Source: Archaeoglobales archaeon (GTDB lineage: Archaea; Halobacteriota; Archaeoglobi; Archaeoglobales; Archaeoglobaceae). From it: a stretch of 47,959 nucleotides of DNA. Position 1 is the stretch's first letter, and each line of letters opens with the position of its first letter. The stretch spans positions 1 through 47,959 of the forward strand of contig JASFYH010000013.1 of the NCBI GenBank assembly GCA_030055595.1, written 5' to 3'. Under the pieces are notes generated by a model. The model was not told the DNA's origin, searched no databases, and saw only the letters and a program-made list of their open reading frames with translations. Made by a program: the position numbers and the translations under genes. Positions 25,046 through 32,454 of this stretch are shown one piece after another.

Positions 25046-25501
25046 ATGCTCGCAGTTGTCAGGTTGAGGGGCACAATTGATGTTCATGGAAAGATAAGCG
25101 AAACTCTCAAACTTTTAAGACTGCATAGAAGATATCACTGCGTCGTTATCCCTGATACACCGTCTTATAGGGGAATGCTTCAAGTTGTAAAAGACTACGT
25201 AGCATTCGGAGAGATCGATCAGGAGACTTTAGCTTTGCTTTTGAGAAGTAGGGGGGAACTTGAAGGCAATAAGCGTTTGACTGATGAGTATGTGAATGAA
25301 AAAACGGGTTATGGTTCCATAGAGGAGTTCGCTAAAGCGGTTATAGAAGGGAAGGCAAAACTTTCCGATTTACCGGGATTAAAGCCTGTATTTAGACTTC
25401 ATTCCCCAAGAAAGGGGTTGAAGAACATAAAGTGGCATTATCCGCGTGGAGATCTTGGTTATCACAAAGGAATAAAGGATCTACTGTATAGGATGAGGTG
25501 A
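25046..25501 (+). CDS. rpl30: 50S ribosomal protein L30
   Basis: uL30, 151 residues, the long archaeal form (L7e type). VVRLRGTIDVHGKISETLKLLRLHRRYHCVV is characteristic. ATG 25046 follows GAGGTGAGATC; earlier in-frame codons lie inside S5. Confidence 0.96.
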   Translation: MLAVVRLRGTIDVHGKISETLKLLRLHRRYHCVVIPDTPSYRGMLQVVKDYVAFGEIDQETLALLLRSRGELEGNKRLTDEYVNEKTGYGSIEEFAKAVIEGKAKLSDLPGLKPVFRLHSPRKGLKNIKWHYPRGDLGYHKGIKDLLYRMR

Positions 25502-25506
25502 TAAAA

Positions 25507-26031
25507 ATGCCAAAGCTTAAGGTTAAGAAATTCAGAGGCTCTCGAACATGCGGTGGTGGCAGTCATAAGAAGAAAAGAGGAGCAGGACATAGAGGAGGCA
25601 GGGGAAATGCTGGGGTGCATAAACACAAGTATCTGAAGTTCCTAAAGCTTGAGAGGCTTGGCTTGTATGAATTTGGAGATCACGGATTTACAAGACCGAG
25701 AGCGGTCGTTAAGGAGCTCAACCAAGAGAAAAACATTAAAGAAACTTTGAAGGCTCTAAGAGAAGAGGGGAAACTTGATGATAACATCTACAAGTTCTTA
25801 TACTCCAGAGTTGAACTAAATGTCGGAGATCTTTCCAAAATAATAGAAAAATTAGCCAATTTGGGCATTGCTGAGAAGAAGGGAGATAAATATCTTATTG
25901 ATCTCGGCGTTTTGGGTTACTCGAAACTATTGGGAGCGGGAGATGTGAATAAGGCTATTGAGGTCAGGGTTGAGACCGCAACTCCGAAGGCTGTGGAGAA
26001 GCTGAGATCCGCGGGTGGAGGGGTAGTGTAG
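25507..26031 (+). CDS. rpl15: 50S ribosomal protein L15
   Basis: uL15, 174 residues. The basic glycine-rich N-terminus (GGGSHKKKRGAGHRGGRGNAG) threads into 23S rRNA. ATG 25507 follows GAGGTGATAAA. It ends two bases before secY. Confidence 0.96.
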   Translation: MPKLKVKKFRGSRTCGGGSHKKKRGAGHRGGRGNAGVHKHKYLKFLKLERLGLYEFGDHGFTRPRAVVKELNQEKNIKETLKALREEGKLDDNIYKFLYSRVELNVGDLSKIIEKLANLGIAEKKGDKYLIDLGVLGYSKLLGAGDVNKAIEVRVETATPKAVEKLRSAGGGVV

Positions 26032-26032
26032 A

Positions 26033-27511
26033 ATGGATTCCCTCATAAGGAGTCTTAAACCATACTTAGAGAGAATTCCGAGTGTAGAGAGACCAAAAGG
26101 GCACGTTCACTTCAAGCAGAAGTTCATGTGGACCTCTGCAGTCTTAATTCTTTATTTCATTCTCGTAAATGTCCCGGTTTTTGGGCTTTCTAAGGACTCT
26201 GTGGACATTTTTCAGGCTTACAGAGCTCTCTTTGCTGGAGCTACTGGGTCTATTTTGGCCTTGGGCATAGGTCCAATAGTCACCGCTTCGATCATTCTGC
26301 AGTTACTTGTAGGAGCGGGAATAATAAAACTCGATCTGACGAATCCGGATGACAGAGCAGCTTATCAGGAATTCCAAAGATTTCTTGTGTTTATCATGAT
26401 CGCAGTCGAAGCTCTTCCGCAGATAGGAGCGGGACTGTTGATGCCAGATCTGGATCTTTCGGAAAGGCTTGGGGTTTCTCCCGGAGTAATCTCACTTCTG
26501 ATCTTCATTCAGCTCTTTGTCGGAGGCGTTCTGATCGTTTACATGGACGAAGTCGTTTCTAAGTGGGGAATCGGAAGTGGTGTTAGTCTTTTCATACTTG
26601 CGGGGATTGCTCAGGCTATAGTAGTTGGACTATTCAACTGGATCGTCCCGCCTGGAAGCGTTTTACCCGCGGGAATAATCCCCAGGTGGGTTTACTTTGC
26701 CCAAAATTACTCTCTTGAACAACTATTGAGCGGTAGCGGTTTTGCAATGCTAATGCTCGAAGGCGGTATTTTGGCTCTTGTCACAACCGCAGTCATAATA
26801 CTCTTAGTAGTCTTCTTCGAAGGCACAAGAGTTGAAATACCAATGGCACATGCAATGGTTAGAGGAGCAAGGGGAAGATTTCCAATAAAGCTGATCTACG
26901 CAAGTGTTTTGCCGATGATCTTCGTCCGAGCCTTGCAGGCTAACATAGTTATGATCGGACAAATTTTGCATGCAAGAGGCGTAACGATCTTTGGTGAATT
27001 TGTCAATGGACACCCAGTGAGTGGTTTAATGTTCTATTTGTCCCCAGTCAACAGCCCCTACGACTGGGTTCCAGAGCTTGTAAGAAGTAAAGGCGCAGCT
27101 TTTGCCACGATTCCAGACTGGGCGATCTATCTCCACTTGCTCATCGACGCACTAATCTTGATAGCGGGAGGAATAATCTTTGCAATATTCTGGGTTCAAA
27201 CGACAGGAATGGATGCAAAAACTGTGGCAAGGCAAATCGCAAAGTCTGGAATGCAAATTCCTGGATTTAGGAAGTCACCAGTTGTTCTTGAAAAGCTCTT
27301 CGAACGCTACATCCCGAAGGTTACGATCATTGGAGGCGCTCTAATAGGAATTCTAACGCTTGTTTCAAACATGCTCGGAACAATTGGTAATGTTAGTGGA
27401 ACTGGTTTGCTTTTAGCTGTGAGCATAGCATATAGATTCTACGAGGATCTCGCAAAGCAACAGCTCACCGAGATGCATCCACTCTTGCGTAGAGTTCTCG
27501 GGGAGGAGTGA
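26033..27511 (+). CDS. secY: Protein translocase subunit SecY
   Basis: Sec61-alpha/SecY, 492 residues with ten transmembrane helices; the membrane channel for protein export with SecE and Sec-beta. GPIVTASIILQLLVGAGII is the second-helix region and PMAHAMVRGARGRFPIKLIYASVLPMI marks the cytoplasmic loop. A plug-like external loop between helices 1 and 2 is present. Last but two in the cluster; its stop overlaps the next start by one base. Confidence 0.97.
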   Translation: MDSLIRSLKPYLERIPSVERPKGHVHFKQKFMWTSAVLILYFILVNVPVFGLSKDSVDIFQAYRALFAGATGSILALGIGPIVTASIILQLLVGAGIIKLDLTNPDDRAAYQEFQRFLVFIMIAVEALPQIGAGLLMPDLDLSERLGVSPGVISLLIFIQLFVGGVLIVYMDEVVSKWGIGSGVSLFILAGIAQAIVVGLFNWIVPPGSVLPAGIIPRWVYFAQNYSLEQLLSGSGFAMLMLEGGILALVTTAVIILLVVFFEGTRVEIPMAHAMVRGARGRFPIKLIYASVLPMIFVRALQANIVMIGQILHARGVTIFGEFVNGHPVSGLMFYLSPVNSPYDWVPELVRSKGAAFATIPDWAIYLHLLIDALILIAGGIIFAIFWVQTTGMDAKTVARQIAKSGMQIPGFRKSPVVLEKLFERYIPKVTIIGGALIGILTLVSNMLGTIGNVSGTGLLLAVSIAYRFYEDLAKQQLTEMHPLLRRVLGEE

Positions 27512-28146
27512 TGAGAGGCGTCATCTCAAGATTTGCTTCAATTCTCGGTTTTCTGATCTTTTTTGGTCTTATCTTCAGCTACGATTTCCGAGTTACACTG
27601 GCGCTAATTGTAGAGAAAATTTTCTTTCCGCTCTCAGCTCTGAAATTCTTTGAAGTTGTTCTTGTAATGTCGATTTTAACGGGTTTCTATTCAAACCTAA
27701 TTCAGAAGTATGCGGTAGATCACAAAAGACTCAAAGAGCTTCAGAAGAAGATAAGCGAATATCAGAAGGAATATATGGATGCAGTTAAGAAAAAAAATCA
27801 ATTTAAGCTAAAACAATTAGAAAGCAAGAAAGAAGAAATGAAAATGCTTCAGAGTGAGCTGATGAGCATGCAGTTTAAACCTATGTCTTATACTTTCATC
27901 GTTTCTATCCCGATCTGGGCTTGGCTCTGGGAGAAAGCATATCTCAGCTATCAAAGTGTCAAATTTGGGGCGAAAGTAGAGTTATTTAATTTAGATAACA
28001 ATTTGTTCTTCATAACAACCCCCTTTTGGGGCACTATTCATGTAAATGAGTTTGTTGCGATCTTTCCTTGGTGGCTACTTTGGTATTTGGTCTGTTCGGT
28101 GATGTTTGGACAATTGATGAAAAAACTCATGAAGGTGGGTGTGTGA
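27511..28146 (+). CDS. EMC3/TMCO1-family membrane insertase (DUF106)
   Basis: 211 residues. Three hydrophobic helices flank a charged coiled coil (about residues 68-115, KRLKELQKKISEYQKEY onward), the layout of archaeal DUF106 proteins that belong to the Oxa1/YidC superfamily with EMC3, TMCO1 and Get1. A role in membrane protein insertion is known for the superfamily. Location beside secY fits. ATG 27511 overlaps the secY stop and follows GGGGAGGAG. Confidence 0.9.
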   Translation: MRGVISRFASILGFLIFFGLIFSYDFRVTLALIVEKIFFPLSALKFFEVVLVMSILTGFYSNLIQKYAVDHKRLKELQKKISEYQKEYMDAVKKKNQFKLKQLESKKEEMKMLQSELMSMQFKPMSYTFIVSIPIWAWLWEKAYLSYQSVKFGAKVELFNLDNNLFFITTPFWGTIHVNEFVAIFPWWLLWYLVCSVMFGQLMKKLMKVGV

Positions 28147-28658
28147 AGATCACGATCTCAGGACCTCCGGGAAGTGGAAAGACAACTGTTGCTAAGCTTC
28201 TAAGTGAAAAGCTAAAAATCAAGCTAATCTCCGCGGGAGAGGTCTTTAGACAATTGGCTTTTGATAGAGGTATGGGTTTGGAGGATTTTAGCAGATTTGC
28301 TGAATCCAATCCCGAAATCGACATTATGATCGACAGAGTTCAGAGAGAATTGGCGGAAAAGGAGAAAGAAGCGATCGTCGAGGGGAGACTGTCTGGGTGG
28401 ATGATTAGGGATGCTGATCTGAAGGTATATATCTTCGCAGATCCTGAGGTTCGATATAGCAGAATAGCTAAACGAGAGGGTAAAGACATCTCTACAGTCA
28501 AGAGAGAAACTAAGCTAAGGGAGGAAATAGAAAAAAGAAGGTATCATAAATTTTATAGCATAGATCTTGAAGACTGGAGGATCTACGATCTGATCATAAA
28601 TTCCAGTCGATTTCCACCAGAGAAAATAGTAGAAATGATCTTAGTTGCGATAAGATGA
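28143..28658 (+). CDS. cmk: Cytidylate kinase (archaeal)
   Basis: P-loop nucleotide kinase of 171 residues that phosphorylates CMP/dCMP. KITISGPPGSGKTTVAKLLSEKL holds Walker A; ISAGEVFRQLA and VEGRLSGWMI fit the archaeal Cmk family. GTG 28143 overlaps the previous stop and follows GAAGGTGGGT; the upstream in-frame ATG 28068 lies within the insertase gene. Last gene of the ribosomal run. Confidence 0.9.
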   Translation: MKITISGPPGSGKTTVAKLLSEKLKIKLISAGEVFRQLAFDRGMGLEDFSRFAESNPEIDIMIDRVQRELAEKEKEAIVEGRLSGWMIRDADLKVYIFADPEVRYSRIAKREGKDISTVKRETKLREEIEKRRYHKFYSIDLEDWRIYDLIINSSRFPPEKIVEMILVAIR

Positions 28659-28718
28659 GGCAAATTTAGAATTTGTGCTAAAGCGTAAAATTTATCTGAT
28701 AGGTAACAAAAAAGTAAT

Positions 28719-28790
28719 GGGCTCGTAGCTCAGCGGTAGAGCGCCGCCTTCGCGAGGCGGAGGCCCCGGGTTCAAATCCCGGCGAGTCCA
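28719..28790 (+). tRNA. tRNA-Ala (CGC)
   Basis: Cloverleaf with acceptor GGGCTCG/CGAGTCC containing G3-U70, the alanine identity pair. Anticodon stem CCGCC/GGCGG with loop TTCGCGA (anticodon CGC); T-arm CCGGGTTCAAATCCCGG. No CCA is encoded. An integrase N-terminal remnant overlaps it on the opposite strand. Confidence 0.96.
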
Positions 28791-28832
28791 TGATTCGTGA
28801 GAATTGGAGATCTCTTTAAGACTATTGTTAGA

Positions 28833-29000
28833 TTCTCGATTTTTTGAATGGCTTGATTTTCGGTTTGAAGGCTGTAGAGTTTTATTTTCGCTTGGAATGT
28901 TTTCAGAGTTGGCAACTCGGTTGGCAACTATGCGTATGAAAAACCACTCTCTATCACGGTAAATCTCAGCTTTACAACCGATAAGCTCGGAAAATTCCAC
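28833..29000. repeat. 165-bp repeat, copy 2 (next to tRNA-Ala)
   Basis: Matches 11791-11956 near tRNA-Val at most positions. Contains GTTGGCAACT at 28908-28917 and 28920-28929; a third copy of GTTGGCAACT lies at 29088-29097, outside the block. Confidence 0.8.
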
Positions 29001-29230
29001 AGGCAACCGCAAATAGGGGTATTCTAAGCCTTCTTTGGCTTTATTTTTTCGAATAACCACCTTTGCAACAACATCTATAAAACCACGGTTGGCAACTAAA
29101 GCAATGAGAGGAAGTAGATCCATGGCTTTTCCTTTCCACGCAGAATAAGACATTTGCTTTAAACCGACTTTTCATTCTCTCTTTAACCAATTCTGCACAT
29201 TCCTGCGTGAGTCTCAAATTTTACCTTAAG

Positions 29231-29239
29231 ATTATATGC
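29231..29239 (+). promoter_or_regulatory. TATA box of the 138-aa membrane protein gene
   Basis: ATTATATGC centred 25 bases before ATG 29260, with no ribosome site between. Confidence 0.45.
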
Positions 29240-29259
29240 TCCCATTACCAACTTAAAAC

Positions 29260-29676
29260 ATGAAACTAAAAATCGCTGTCGTGACAGCTGGAACGTGGCT
29301 GATCTTTCTGCTTCTTGCCATAATCAATGCTATTACTCGTGAAAGCCTATACAAGCCATTTCTTGGCGATTTGCTTGCTCATCAGCTCAGCTCGGTAATT
29401 TTCATTTTGCTTGTTCTTTTTCTGACTTACGCAGTTTTAAGAATTGGCAAGCTTGAGCTCCATAACACTGAAGCATTTCTCATGGGCACCACATGGCTGG
29501 TCGCAACGATCGTATTTGAATTCATTGCAGGGCATTATGTTTTTGGAAATCCATGGGAAAAGCTCTTTGCGGATTACAATCTACTCGAAGGTAGAATCTG
29601 GGCTCTTGTTCTGCTAAATATTTTCATCGCACCGTATATCGCAAATAAAATACTGCGGAGTAGAAAAATTAAATAA
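29260..29676 (+). CDS. Conserved four-helix membrane protein
   Basis: 138 residues with four hydrophobic helices. The segment EFIAGHYVFGNPWEKLFADYNLLEGRIW contains charged and aromatic residues that recur, from memory, in uncharacterised bacterial membrane proteins (FEF..GHY..G..W..L..DYN...GR.W). That conservation implies function, but none is known to me. The gene stands alone, downstream of the integrase remnant, with its own leaderless promoter. Confidence 0.7.
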   Translation: MKLKIAVVTAGTWLIFLLLAIINAITRESLYKPFLGDLLAHQLSSVIFILLVLFLTYAVLRIGKLELHNTEAFLMGTTWLVATIVFEFIAGHYVFGNPWEKLFADYNLLEGRIWALVLLNIFIAPYIANKILRSRKIK

Positions 29677-29698
29677 ATAAAAGTAAAATCAAAAATAT

Positions 29699-30052
29699 TT
29701 ACTTCTTCATAAGCTCCTCAATAGCCTCTCTGCACGCTGCAACCGCCTGAGCACCGCCTGCAACGAAGATCACCCGAATTGCCTCAACAATTTCCTCTCT
29801 CGTAGCTCCACGGTTCATCGCGCCTCGCATTGCTGAAGTGACGCATTCCTTGCAATGCCTTTGGGCTCCCATTGCCATAACCAGCATGAGCTTGAACTTC
29901 GCAGGCAGAGCTCCGTCTTCCTGTATTGCTTTATCGCAGAACTCATAGAACTCAACAGCCTTCGGATCAAGCTCTTTAACAAGCTTCATAATTCCCGGGG
30001 CAAAACCCATCTTCTTCTCTATGCTTTTAACAACCTTTTCGTGCTGAGTCAT
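29699..30052 (-). CDS. Carboxymuconolactone decarboxylase/AhpD-family protein
   Basis: About 117 residues. The AhpD-like core motif is visible as LVMAMGAQRHCKECVTSAMRGAMNRGATREEI, with CxxC at HCKEC. Small archaeal members of this family act as thiol peroxidase-type or reductase partners; the exact role is not assignable. ATG 30052 is preferred because GGTGGT precedes it and the TATA-like TTATATATA (30080-30088) lies about 32 bases upstream. ATG 30073 is too close to that box. Confidence 0.85.
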   Translation of the reverse strand: MTQHEKVVKSIEKKMGFAPGIMKLVKELDPKAVEFYEFCDKAIQEDGALPAKFKLMLVMAMGAQRHCKECVTSAMRGAMNRGATREEIVEAIRVIFVAGGAQAVAACREAIEELMKK

Positions 30053-30079
30053 ATAACCACCAATCATAATCAATAATTG

Positions 30080-30088
30080 TATATATAA
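30080..30088 (-). promoter_or_regulatory. TATA box of the AhpD-like gene
   Basis: TTATATATA on the minus strand, placing transcription start near 30058, a few bases before ATG 30052. Confidence 0.5.
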
Positions 30089-30127
30089 CTCTATTCCTCC
30101 TTTTCAATCAATTCGAAGACCGCACAA

Positions 30128-30137
30128 TTTTTTAAAG
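30128..30137 (+). promoter_or_regulatory. TATA box of hypF
   Basis: TTTTTTAAAG centred 27 bases before ATG 30160, supporting a leaderless start there rather than TTG 30139. Confidence 0.5.
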
Positions 30138-30159
30138 TTTGCAAGCTCAGAATTTGCAA

Positions 30160-32454
30160 ATGCTCAAAGCTCTCAGAATCAAGCTCATCGGAGTTGTTCA
30201 GGGAGTTGGTTTAAGACCCTTTGTTTACCGCTTAGCTGTAGCCAAAGCTCTTAATGGCTACGTTCGAAATATGGGGGGCAGTGAAGTCGAAATTCTTGTA
30301 GAGGGTTCTGACGAAGACTTAAAATCCTTTATAGATAGACTGCAAAAGGAAAAACCGATTTCCGCAAGGTTCGAGCAAGTTATCATCGAAGAAGTTGAGC
30401 CTTGTGGCTATAAGGATTTCAAAATTCTAAAAAGCGATTCGAAATTTGAGGAAAGAAGCATAATCCCGCCAGACTTTGCAATCTGCAAAGACTGTGCACA
30501 AGAAATCTTGAGCTCAGGCAGTAGATTCTATCGCTACCACTGGAACAGCTGTGCTTGGTGCGGTCCGAGATTTTCCATGCTCTATCGTTTGCCATATGAC
30601 CGTGAAAACACCGCAATGAACCAATTTCCTCTTTGCGAAGAATGCTCAAGCGATTATGGCAATCCAGAGAATTTGAGAAGATTTCATGCTCAGGGAATAA
30701 GTTGTCCAAAGTGTGGTCCGAAAACGCTCGTTTACGATTTGAATGGAAAAAGAATGATTGTGGGGGATGCGGTTGATTTTGCGGTCGAGAAGCTCCTTGA
30801 AGGTAAGATTCTCGCTATAAAGGGAATTGGTGGTTATCACATAGCCTGTCTGGGCTCAGACGATTCCATCGTCTTGGAGCTGAGGAAGAGAAAAAGAAGG
30901 GAGAACAAACCATTTGCCCTAATGGCAAAAGATTATAGTGTAGTCGAGAAAATTGCAGACCCGCCCTCGGGGGCAAAAGAGCTTTTGGAGTCTCCAGAAA
31001 GACCAATAGTTGTGATGCCAAAGAAAGGCTCTTCGGTTTCTGAATTCGTTGCTCCGGGGCTTTCCACAATCGGAATAATGCTTCCTTACTCCGCTTTTCA
31101 GATTCTTCTTCTAAGCGAAATCCCAGACGGATTTCTAATAATGACGAGCGGAAATGTTCACGGAAAGCCGATGTGCAGAAACCTTGAAGAAGTTTTTTCA
31201 CAGCTTTCTGGCATTGTTGACTACGTTGTTGAGCATGAAAGGGAAATCGTGCACAGGGTTGATGACAGCGTTCTGAGATTCACAGATGGTGAGCCTGTTT
31301 TCCTGCGAAGAGGCAGGGGCTATGCTCCAGAGTGGATTAAAGTCTGCAGAGATTTGCCCAATGGCATAGCTCTTGGAGCAGAGCTACAAACCGCTGGAGC
31401 AATTTCCTTTGATAACAAGGTCGTTTTAACGCAATTCATTGGAGACCTTGATGAAATCGAGAATCTTGAGGCAATGAAGAGCGAAATAAGCTGGCTTGTT
31501 GAGAATTACCGAATAAAGCCCGAATTCATAGCCATTGACATGCATCCGCTTTATCACAACAGAAAATTGCTCAAAGATTTTCCTTCAGCCCCAGTTTTTG
31601 AAGTCCAGCACCATCATGCTCACGCAGTGTCTGCAATTGCAGAACTCGGCTTGGAACCAGAAGATAAGGCTTTAGCAATCACAATCGACGGAACTGGTTA
31701 TGGCGACGACGGGGCTATTTGGGGCGGAGAAGTGCTGATTGCAAACTGGAAAGAATACGAAAGGATTGTAAGCCTTAAGCCATTCAACCTTCCTGGCGGA
31801 GACAGCTCCGCAAAATATCCCACAAAATCCCTGATTGCCCTAATGAGCTCTTGTGGGTTTAAAGAGGATGAAATTCTTGAGCTTCTGAATGAAAGAAACC
31901 TAATCGATTCTTTGCCCTATGGTTTAAGGGAAGCTGAAATCACATGCATGCTTGCAAAGAAAGGAAAAGGAGTTGCAACTACAAGCTTGGGAAGGATTTT
32001 AGATGCCTTTTCAGCACTGCTTGGCATTTGCACCGAAAGAACCTACGAAGGAGAGCCACCGATGAAGCTCGAAGCCTTGGCAGACTTTGGAAAGGACTTT
32101 AAGCTAACTGCGAAGCTTTGCAAAGAAGACAGAATCCTTATAGACGTTAAGAACTTGCTCGAATGGGCAATTGAAAGCGAAGCTAAAAAAGAAGACATCG
32201 CAAGAACAGTTTTGCAGGGAATAGGGAGGGCACTTGGCTTAACCGCACTCGAGGTTCTCAGGCAAAGGAATCTGGAATACGAAAAAGTTATTGTAACTGG
32301 CGGAGCGGGAGTAAATACATACATCGTTAAAGGAATTCGGGAAATTCTCTTTGCAGAAGAAATTGAGGTTTATTTGCCCAGAAAAACCCCCCTTGGAGAC
32401 GGCGGAATCGCTTTGGGGCAAATACTTATAGCTTCAGCCAATTTGATGCTTTAA
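30160..32454 (+). CDS. hypF: Carbamoyltransferase HypF
   Basis: NiFe-hydrogenase maturation enzyme of 764 residues that activates carbamoyl phosphate and transfers the group to the HypE C-terminal Cys for cyanide synthesis. Domains in order: acylphosphatase (1-85, GVVQGVGLRPFVYR), two zinc fingers (CKDC/CAWC and CEEC/CPKC), a YrdC-like domain (about 195-375) and a Kae1-like carbamoyltransferase domain with metal-binding HHHAH (about residue 485). All motifs are intact. Its 3' end overlaps the opposing synthetase-like gene by 21 bases. hypD, hypC and hypE lie beyond on the other strand; hypA and hypB are not in the window. Confidence 0.96.
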   Translation: MLKALRIKLIGVVQGVGLRPFVYRLAVAKALNGYVRNMGGSEVEILVEGSDEDLKSFIDRLQKEKPISARFEQVIIEEVEPCGYKDFKILKSDSKFEERSIIPPDFAICKDCAQEILSSGSRFYRYHWNSCAWCGPRFSMLYRLPYDRENTAMNQFPLCEECSSDYGNPENLRRFHAQGISCPKCGPKTLVYDLNGKRMIVGDAVDFAVEKLLEGKILAIKGIGGYHIACLGSDDSIVLELRKRKRRENKPFALMAKDYSVVEKIADPPSGAKELLESPERPIVVMPKKGSSVSEFVAPGLSTIGIMLPYSAFQILLLSEIPDGFLIMTSGNVHGKPMCRNLEEVFSQLSGIVDYVVEHEREIVHRVDDSVLRFTDGEPVFLRRGRGYAPEWIKVCRDLPNGIALGAELQTAGAISFDNKVVLTQFIGDLDEIENLEAMKSEISWLVENYRIKPEFIAIDMHPLYHNRKLLKDFPSAPVFEVQHHHAHAVSAIAELGLEPEDKALAITIDGTGYGDDGAIWGGEVLIANWKEYERIVSLKPFNLPGGDSSAKYPTKSLIALMSSCGFKEDEILELLNERNLIDSLPYGLREAEITCMLAKKGKGVATTSLGRILDAFSALLGICTERTYEGEPPMKLEALADFGKDFKLTAKLCKEDRILIDVKNLLEWAIESEAKKEDIARTVLQGIGRALGLTALEVLRQRNLEYEKVIVTGGAGVNTYIVKGIREILFAEEIEVYLPRKTPLGDGGIALGQILIASANLML

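Larger units (their letters stand above)
28692..29153 (-). pseudogene. Integrase N-terminal remnant, int(N), read through tRNA-Ala
   Basis: One open frame begins near 29153, encodes VVIRKNKAKEGLEYPYLRLP, VEFSELIGCKAEIYRDREWF and IVANRVANSENIP, then a Ser/Asn/Lys-rich linker. It passes without a stop into the antisense of tRNA-Ala (WTRRDLNPGPPP). That is the geometry of the N-terminal piece of an SSV-type integrase after integration into a tRNA 3' half. The segment with RLPVEFSELIGCKAEIY looks like an AbrB-type swapped hairpin. No catalytic residues are present, so it cannot recombine alone. A frame-disrupted homologue lies at tRNA-Val. The integrase identity is inferred from position and frame. 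Confidence 0.6.
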
